NCBI GenBank assembly: GCA_018267795.1
Contig: JAFDXS010000030.1
Location: 1-11,302, forward strand
Direction of reading: 5' to 3'
Origin: Bacteroidota bacterium
Lineage (GTDB): Bacteria; Bacteroidota; Bacteroidia; Chitinophagales; Chitinophagaceae
DNA length: 11,302 bases
The notes beneath the pieces were generated by a model. That model saw only the letters and a program-made list of their open reading frames with translations, was not told the origin of the DNA and did no database searches. Position numbers and translations under genes: made by a program. This document shows positions 7,167-11,302 of the stretch, one piece after another; the stretch's first letter is position 1; each line of letters starts with the position of its first letter.

Positions 7167-7817
7167 TTAGTGTTGTGGTTTAGGGGCCTTAGGTGCTTTG
7201 GTATGCTCCACCACTTTTTTTGTTCCTGCATTTATTACCATTGTCTGCACCACATATTTTTTCTGTAGGGTAGAGTCCTTATGCACCCGGTTGGTAAGGG
7301 TCCACATAAATTGTTTTATATGTGGGTCATAACTAATTTCCATCTTCGGTGCTTTCTTGCTTTCTTTAAAGCCTTTTTCTATTGCCAGGTTCAATGCCTG
7401 TTCTTTCGTTAGTAAATGGCAATCCTCGTGGCTGAATACAAAATCAGGTATAAAGTTTAGATTAGGCCTGCCTGTCGATTGTAGCTTATTATTTAGCTCC
7501 AGGTTTATAGTTCCCTTTATTTTGCTGTAGCCCGCACAGCGTGGATAATCATAGTCCATTTTATAGCTCATAAATACATTCACCAATACTCCTTTGGTCA
7601 CTTTGCTTTTGCCCAGCATAGCATAGTGTACTTCGGTGCTTGTATCAGTATAGGTATAGTATCCCTTTTTAGTGTACTTGCAGGCATCAAAGAGGGCATC
7701 TCCAAGGTAGCTGTGCAATATGCTGTCTGCTGCTTCTCTCACTTCCTGGCGTGTGTACTGTTGTGCAAATAGTAATGTAGGCTGCAATAATAGTAGGAGG
7801 ACAAAGAGTTTTTTCAT
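7167..7817 (-). CDS. Secreted cysteine-containing protein, paralog 1 of 3 (unknown function)
   Basis: I do not recognise this family by name. The 216-residue product starts with a signal peptide (MKKLFVLLLLLQPTLLFA|QQ) and has no membrane segment after it, so it is probably periplasmic or released. It shares a skeleton with the products at 7914 and 9182: AC.Y near 45-48, YYTY, a G.LVNVF strand, YPRC (91-94), IPDFV followed by EDCHLL (131-136), an A...A helix, and YDPHIKQFMW (163-172). The C-terminal third (A..IA helix, then strands) resembles a PepSY-type domain, a weak structural guess. It differs from the others in having only three cysteines (46, 94, 133), glycine at the position of their fourth, and a longer K/P-rich tail ending KAPKAPKPQH. 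A good promoter lies just upstream at 7848-7878. Confidence 0.85.
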   Translation of the reverse strand: MKKLFVLLLLLQPTLLFAQQYTRQEVREAADSILHSYLGDALFDACKYTKKGYYTYTDTSTEVHYAMLGKSKVTKGVLVNVFMSYKMDYDYPRCAGYSKIKGTINLELNNKLQSTGRPNLNFIPDFVFSHEDCHLLTKEQALNLAIEKGFKESKKAPKMEISYDPHIKQFMWTLTNRVHKDSTLQKKYVVQTMVINAGTKKVVEHTKAPKAPKPQH

Positions 7818-7847
7818 TTATTGCTGCAGGTTTGGTTATTTATAGCC

Positions 7848-7878
7848 CAAATATACTCTTATCAACACATTAGGTCAA
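7848..7878 (-). promoter_or_regulatory. Housekeeping-type promoter of the 7167-7817 gene
   Basis: Read on the minus strand, TTG (7878-7876), 20 bases, then TATATTTG (7855-7848), a perfect match to the Bacteroidota TAnnTTTG element with an allowed spacing. Transcription would start near 7842, about 25 bases before the ATG. It suggests the gene is expressed independently of the paralog upstream, though read-through from 7914-8549 is not excluded since no terminator is seen between them. Confidence 0.58.
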
Positions 7879-7913
7879 GGCTGCTTTCTAATACATGCAT
7901 AATACTATCGCAC

Positions 7914-8549
7914 TTAAAACTTCGCTTGCGATATTACAGCTCCCGTTTCTGCATCTAGTGTCACTATTTGGGTACTATATTCATTTTTCTTTGTGCTGTC
8001 TTTAAGGTACGCACCATCTATGCTCCAGGAAAACTGTTTGGCTTTAGGGTCATACCAGAAGTGTGCATTGGGTTCTCTATCGCTAGGTACAAAGTATTTA
8101 TCTTTTGCAATCTTTATAGCCTCTGCCGAACTTAGTAAATGACACTCCTCATTTTTCAGCATAAAGTCCGGTATGCATGACAGATCAGGTGTTGCGCTCA
8201 ACGACATTGTTTTATCAAATTCAATGATGATGCTGCAATCAATTGTATTGTAAACACTGCATTTAGGATATGTATAATGAAGGAAATACCTGGTATATAC
8301 ATTCAGCAGCTTTCCTTTCGTTTTCTTATCCTGCGCCAGTATGCCCCAGCTGGTGTCATTAGTATTGGTAATATAGCTGTAATAAGAATTGCTATCATAA
8401 ACACAAGCGGCAGCAATTGGCTTATTTGTTAGCTTAATAAGTGCCTTGCTCGATTTTTCCTTTATTCCTTTCACTGTATAGCTCTGGCTGAAAGCAATAG
8501 CTGGCCAAATAAAGAGAAGTAATATAAGAACACGCAATTTATTGTTCAT
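7914..8549 (-). CDS. Secreted cysteine-containing protein, paralog 2 of 3 (unknown function)
   Basis: This 211-residue product has a signal peptide (hydrophobic segment 6-20, AFS|QS cleavage) and the same fold signature as its neighbours. Visible marks are ACVYD (48-52), YYSYI, DTSWGIL (65-71), YPKC (94-97), C105, IPDFMLKNEECHLL (126-139), SDREP (156-160), YDPKAKQFSW (166-175) and a C-terminal VTLDAETGAVIS (196-207) typical of PepSY-like ends. It is closest to the product of 9182-9811; C49, C97, C105 and C136 fall at identical residue numbers in the two, which points to two conserved disulfides. C125 is extra. It lies 96 bases upstream of paralog 1 and may read into it. No enzyme motif is seen; binding or inhibition in the periplasm is possible but unproven. 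Confidence 0.87.
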   Translation of the reverse strand: MNNKLRVLILLLFIWPAIAFSQSYTVKGIKEKSSKALIKLTNKPIAAACVYDSNSYYSYITNTNDTSWGILAQDKKTKGKLLNVYTRYFLHYTYPKCSVYNTIDCSIIIEFDKTMSLSATPDLSCIPDFMLKNEECHLLSSAEAIKIAKDKYFVPSDREPNAHFWYDPKAKQFSWSIDGAYLKDSTKKNEYSTQIVTLDAETGAVISQAKF

Positions 8550-8850
8550 CAGACTTCTAAGTTAAAAAGTATTCTGCAACTGTCCCTAATACCATTATGG
8601 CCACTGATATTTTTTTATTGTAGTATTAATTTTAAGCTTTTATTTAATTTGAAATTTCTAAATATTTGTTTATCTTCAGTGTGAAATTGAACAATTTGAA
8701 TTTGTTCGGCTAAGCCAAAAATCATTATCATATTCTGCTAGTCCGATTACCCCTTCTTTGCAGCGTCTGATGTGCTCTAATGAGATTTCTCCAACGCCTC
8801 TTTGTTACTTGGTTGGCGTAAATATTTTTTTTCACGAAATCTTATTTTCT
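8550..8850. other. Divergent intergenic region, AT-rich, no gene seen
   Basis: About 300 bases separate the start of paralog 2 (minus strand) from the chosen start of the 87-residue gene (plus strand). The stretch 8600-8700 is very AT-rich with no open frame I trust. One short inverted repeat, GAACAA (8689-8694) and TTGTTC (8702-8707) around TTTGAAT, could be an operator but is short enough to be chance. I found no convincing promoter for paralog 2; a possible promoter for the plus-strand gene lies at 8802-8830. A CGTCT at 8764 lacks the AAC partner. Confidence 0.4.
8802..8830 (+). promoter_or_regulatory. Possible promoter of the 87-residue gene
   Basis: TTG (8802-8804), 18 bases, then TATTTTTT (8823-8830), one mismatch from TAnnTTTG. 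Transcription would begin around 8837, only about 14 bases before the ATG at 8851. The T-rich setting makes chance matches easy. Confidence 0.3.
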
Positions 8851-9114
8851 ATGAAATTACTTCCGTTTAATAGTGAAACGCGAAAGCGTCTTATGCAAAA
8901 AGGTTACCAGCACATAGAGATCAAATACATGATTGATGCTGAATTTTCCTGGCTGGCTGATGATAAAAAGTTGCAAATATTAAAAGCTGTAGATAGCAAC
9001 GATACGGCACAACCTGATAAGCTTGAATACATTAACTCAGAAAGCATTGATGCATTATTGCATAATGAAGCTGTCAATTCATTTATCATTGTCAATGCTA
9101 TAGATGATTTATAA
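8851..9114 (+). CDS. Small protein of unknown function (87 residues)
   Basis: I do not recognise this protein. From the ATG at 8851 it reads MKLLPFNSETRKRLMQKGY to a final VNAIDDL, with no signal peptide or membrane segment, so it is predicted cytoplasmic. The N-terminal third is basic (K/R at 2, 11-13, 17), the rest acidic and probably helical. The frame is open upstream to a TTG at 8758, but those 31 residues (with two Cys and a different composition) do not look like the rest, and the possible promoter at 8802-8830 favours the shorter form. It sits alone on the plus strand between paralogs 2 and 3 of the minus-strand family, and its stop codon lies inside a 12-bp hairpin. A coding role is supported by ordinary amino-acid composition and by the lack of any longer frame on the other strand; no function is proposed. 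Confidence 0.6.
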   Translation: MKLLPFNSETRKRLMQKGYQHIEIKYMIDAEFSWLADDKKLQILKAVDSNDTAQPDKLEYINSESIDALLHNEAVNSFIIVNAIDDL

Positions 9115-9136
9115 TCATCTATAGGACACAGTTTTT
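9098..9136. terminator. Hairpin overlapping a stop codon, probable bidirectional terminator
   Basis: The arms 9098-9109 and 9113-9124 (half-site CTATAGATGATT) pair perfectly over 12 bp around the loop TAT. The TAA stop of the 87-residue gene (9112-9114) lies in the loop and right arm. A run of five T follows at 9132-9136, seven bases after the stem. The stem is AT-rich and the T-run displaced, so termination is less certain than for the others here. It stands between convergent genes. Confidence 0.45.
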
Positions 9137-9181
9137 CCTGTCCCTTTTGCCTGTCCTCGACATCTTGTGTTTAAAAAATAA

Positions 9182-9811
9182 TTACAGCTTTTGCTCAGAT
9201 ATGAGCGCACCTGTATTTGCATCTATGGTCACAAATTGTGCTCGGTAGTTGTTACTTCGTGTATCGTAGTAAGCGTTTTGTATGTGCCAGGTAAACTGTT
9301 TCTTCACATGGTCGTAAAAGATATACGCGTATGGTTCCCTGTCGCTTAGTATTAGGTATTTTTCCTTTGCTATATCTTTTGCCTCCCTTATTGTTAGTAG
9401 ATGGCAGCCTTCATTTTTCAGCACAAAATCAGGAATAACGGATAAGTCAGGATCTATATCCAACTCAAGTCTATTATTCAGTTGTAGTGTAATGCTGCAC
9501 GATATAGTATCGTACTCGGGACACTTTGTATAAACATAGTGCATAAAATAGCGGCTGAAGATATTTATCACGCGGCCTTGCGTTCTTTTATCTTCAAGAA
9601 GTATTCCCCAGGCGGTATCACCACTGCTCGTTACATAATCGTAATAAGTCCCTGTGTCATAAGTGCAGGCCTTAGCAAGCTTAGTGCCTATCAGCTTAGG
9701 TAACAGAGCTTCCGATTTTGTTTTCACTTCATTATAACTATATTCTTGTCCTAAACACACAATTGGAAGAACAATAAACAGGAAGGCTATACTATTTATT
9801 TTGCTGCACAT
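9182..9811 (-). CDS. Secreted cysteine-containing protein, paralog 3 of 3 (unknown function)
   Basis: The 209-residue product begins with a signal peptide (hydrophobic 8-20, CLG|QE cleavage; the cysteine is at -3, so it is not a lipobox). The family skeleton is intact: ACTYD (48-52), YYDYV, DTAWGIL (65-71), C97, C105, IPDFVLKNEGCHLL (126-139), SDREPYAYIFYD (156-167), KQFTW (171-175) and VTIDANTGALIS (194-205). Roughly half the residues match paralog 2, including four cysteines at identical numbers, so these two are the closest pair. The gene follows the pnp terminator directly; a TATATTTG element lies only 7 bases ahead of the ATG on the coding strand. Function is unknown; the C-terminal third is PepSY-like by eye only. 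Confidence 0.87.
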   Translation of the reverse strand: MCSKINSIAFLFIVLPIVCLGQEYSYNEVKTKSEALLPKLIGTKLAKACTYDTGTYYDYVTSSGDTAWGILLEDKRTQGRVINIFSRYFMHYVYTKCPEYDTISCSITLQLNNRLELDIDPDLSVIPDFVLKNEGCHLLTIREAKDIAKEKYLILSDREPYAYIFYDHVKKQFTWHIQNAYYDTRSNNYRAQFVTIDANTGALISEQKL

Positions 9812-9818
9812 TAGTAGT

Positions 9819-9826
9819 CAAATATA
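9819..9826 (-). promoter_or_regulatory. TATATTTG element just ahead of paralog 3
   Basis: On the minus strand, 9826-9819 reads TATATTTG, a perfect TAnnTTTG. It lies so near the ATG (9811) that transcription would begin at or within a few bases of the start codon, giving a nearly leaderless mRNA. No TTG is present at the usual distance upstream, where the pnp terminator stem lies, so it is weak as a full promoter. Confidence 0.28.
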
Positions 9827-9860
9827 AAATAAAAACGCCCCCGTTTTGCGAGGACGTTTT
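9827..9860 (-). terminator. Rho-independent terminator of pnp
   Basis: On the minus strand, AAAACGTCCTCG (9860-9849) pairs with CGGGGGCGTTTT (9843-9832) over 12 bp with two G-T pairs, around a five-base CAAAA loop. A T-rich tract follows on the minus strand (plus-strand A-run 9827-9835). It lies 20 bases past the pnp stop and ahead of paralog 3. Confidence 0.9.
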
Positions 9861-9880
9861 ATATCGTTTAGCATATTGGC

Positions 9881-11302
9881 TTATGGGGCCAGGTCTGCAT
9901 CATCATTAGCATTATTCTCTTGCTGTGGCGCAGCAGGTGCCTGTTCGCTTGTAGCCTGCCTTTGCTCATCATTGTTGTTGTTATGATGCTGTGGGCGGTC
10001 ACGGCGTTCTCCACGGTCGTTGCGATCACCACGATCCCTGTTGCCACCACTGTTTCTGCGGTCGCCACGGTCACCACCTCTACGTTCACCCCTGTCACCG
10101 CCTTCGCGTTTTTCAGGTTCTACATAGCCTTCAGGTTTTGGCATCAGCACTTTACGGCTCAGGCGCAGTTTACCCGTTTTAGGGTCAGTACCTACCAGTT
10201 TTATTTTCACTTTGTCACCTTCTTTCATTACACCTTCTAGCGAGTCAAGGCGCTTCCAGCTCACTTCAGAGATGTGCAGCAAGCCTTGTTTGCCGGGCAT
10301 AAATTCTATAAACGCGCCAAATGGCATTATGCTCTTCACAGTGCCTTCATAGGTAGCGCCTATTTCAGGTATGGCCACTATGCCTCTTATCCATGCCAGT
10401 GCCTTATCTATACTTTCTTTGTTAGAAGAGAATACTTTCACTACACCTTTATCATCTACTTCTTCTATGTTTATAGTAGCACCTGTTTCACGCTGTATTT
10501 CCTGTATTATCTTACCACCCGGGCCTATTACAGCACCTATAAATTCGCGGTCTATAATGATCTGTTCTATACGCGGTGCATGTGGTTTCAGTTCAGGACG
10601 GTAAGTGTCTATACACTGGTACATAGCATCCAGTATATGCAGGCGGCCATGGCGCGCTTGTTCCAGCGCCTGGCTCATTACTTCCATGCTCAGGCCATCT
10701 ACTTTTATGTCCATCTGTATACCGCATATACCATCACGGGTACCGGTTACTTTAAAGTCCATATCACCCAGGTGATCTTCATCGCCCAGTATATCGGTAA
10801 GCACGGCAAATTTGCCATTCTCGCCGCTTATCAGGCCCATTGCCACACCACCTACATGCTTAGGTAATGGTACACCTGCATCCATCAGCGCCAGTGAACC
10901 TGCACAAACAGTAGCCATTGATGATGAACCGTTTGATTCAAGAATGTCTGACACCACGCGCACAGTGTACGGGTATTCAGCACCAGGCATCATTTGCTCC
11001 AGTGAGCGTTTTGCCAGGTTGCCATGTCCTACTTCACGACGGCCAGGGCCACGCATAGGCTTTACTTCACCTGTAGAAAATGCAGGGAAGTTATAGTGCA
11101 GTATAAACTTTGAGTAGTTTGATGTTGCAGCACTTTCCAGCAGCAGTTCATCTTCGCTGCTGCCCAGTGTTACTGTCGTCAGCGATTGCGTTTCACCACG
11201 GGTAAAGAGGGCAGAGCCGTGCGGAGAAGGAAGATAATCTACCTCCATGGCCAGCGGGCGCACTTCATCCAGTCTGCGGCCATCCAGGCGCGTGCGGTCG
11301 TT
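9881..11302 (-). CDS. pnp: Polynucleotide phosphorylase, C-terminal part (cut by window end)
   Basis: PNPase is the phosphorolytic 3'-5' exoribonuclease of RNA turnover, a cytoplasmic trimer. The visible 473 residues lack about the first 280 because the gene runs off the window; the frame is open to 11302 (first residues NDRTRLDGRR). In fragment numbering, the second RNase PH core spans about 1-235 with TRGETQ (34-39), the phosphate-binding GSSSMA (125-130) and DEDHLGD (174-180), whose two outer aspartates match catalytic D486 and D492 of the E. coli enzyme. A KH domain covers about 245-300 (IGPGGK, 259-264) and an S1 domain about 315-388 (EGTVKSIMPFGAFIEF). The last 85 residues are a tail rich in R, G and D (GDRGERRGGDRGDRR), then H/N/Q, ending NDDADLAP. 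A strong terminator follows the stop, so pnp is the last gene of its transcript. Confidence 0.98.
   Translation of the reverse strand, partial: NDRTRLDGRRLDEVRPLAMEVDYLPSPHGSALFTRGETQSLTTVTLGSSEDELLLESAATSNYSKFILHYNFPAFSTGEVKPMRGPGRREVGHGNLAKRSLEQMMPGAEYPYTVRVVSDILESNGSSSMATVCAGSLALMDAGVPLPKHVGGVAMGLISGENGKFAVLTDILGDEDHLGDMDFKVTGTRDGICGIQMDIKVDGLSMEVMSQALEQARHGRLHILDAMYQCIDTYRPELKPHAPRIEQIIIDREFIGAVIGPGGKIIQEIQRETGATINIEEVDDKGVVKVFSSNKESIDKALAWIRGIVAIPEIGATYEGTVKSIMPFGAFIEFMPGKQGLLHISEVSWKRLDSLEGVMKEGDKVKIKLVGTDPKTGKLRLSRKVLMPKPEGYVEPEKREGGDRGERRGGDRGDRRNSGGNRDRGDRNDRGERRDRPQHHNNNNDEQRQATSEQAPAAPQQENNANDDADLAP

Noticed and set aside
8764..8768. CGTCT ahead of the 87-residue gene as a fourth ECF-type promoter
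   Set aside because: The position where AAC should lie (8744-8746) reads CGA, and no AAC occurs within a base or two of it. The CGTCT at 8887 fails in the same way.
8758..8850. Longer, 118-residue form of the small plus-strand gene starting at TTG 8758
   Set aside because: The extra residues differ in composition from the rest, and a possible promoter lies inside this stretch; the ATG at 8851 is preferred.
10274..10867. Open frame of 197 codons on the plus strand opposite pnp
   Set aside because: The translation is extremely Y/F/T-rich and made of antisense PNPase codons; the opposite frame is an unmistakable PNPase.

Overview
The window looks like chromosome of a Bacteroidota bacterium, most likely from the Chitinophagales/Chitinophagaceae side, although family level is a guess. 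The grounds are: a tRNA-Thr(GGU)-tuf pair with Bacteroidota-type EF-Tu; two secreted proteins ending in type IX secretion (T9SS) type A sorting domains; an ECF sigma factor followed by a membrane-anchored beta-barrel protein; A-rich leaders without Shine-Dalgarno sites; and TTG-N18-20-TAnnTTTG promoters. DNA is moderately AT-rich. I see no insertion sequence, CRISPR array or phage gene.

Layout. 1-1435: tRNA-Thr, tuf and a strong terminator. 1436-2504: a T9SS cargo protein with a jelly-roll-like body. 2578-5432: a two-gene operon, an ECF sigma factor followed 7 bases later by a 701-residue protein that joins a short cytoplasmic sigma-binding-like segment, one membrane helix, a disordered linker of about 365 residues and an outer-membrane beta-barrel. 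5469-7152: a second T9SS cargo protein with PKD and Cna-B/CarboxypepD_reg-like domains. 7167-9811: three paralogous secreted cysteine-containing proteins of unknown function on the minus strand, interrupted by an unrecognised 87-residue plus-strand gene. 9827-11302: pnp (polynucleotide phosphorylase) on the minus strand, cut by the window end, with its terminator.

Main result. The same bipartite element, TTTAAC-N17-CGTCT, occurs three times with identical spacing: upstream of the first T9SS cargo gene (1469-1496), of the sigma operon itself (2578-2605) and of the second T9SS cargo gene (5469-5496). AAC at -35 and CGT(C) at -10 with this spacing is the classical ECF promoter layout. The simplest reading is a local, autoregulated ECF regulon: the sigma factor drives its own operon and the two flanking surface-protein genes, and a single trans-envelope polypeptide, tethered in the outer membrane and reaching the cytoplasm, holds the sigma factor in check. 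The repeated motif, the gene order and the protein architecture are read from the sequence; the regulatory circuit is inference.
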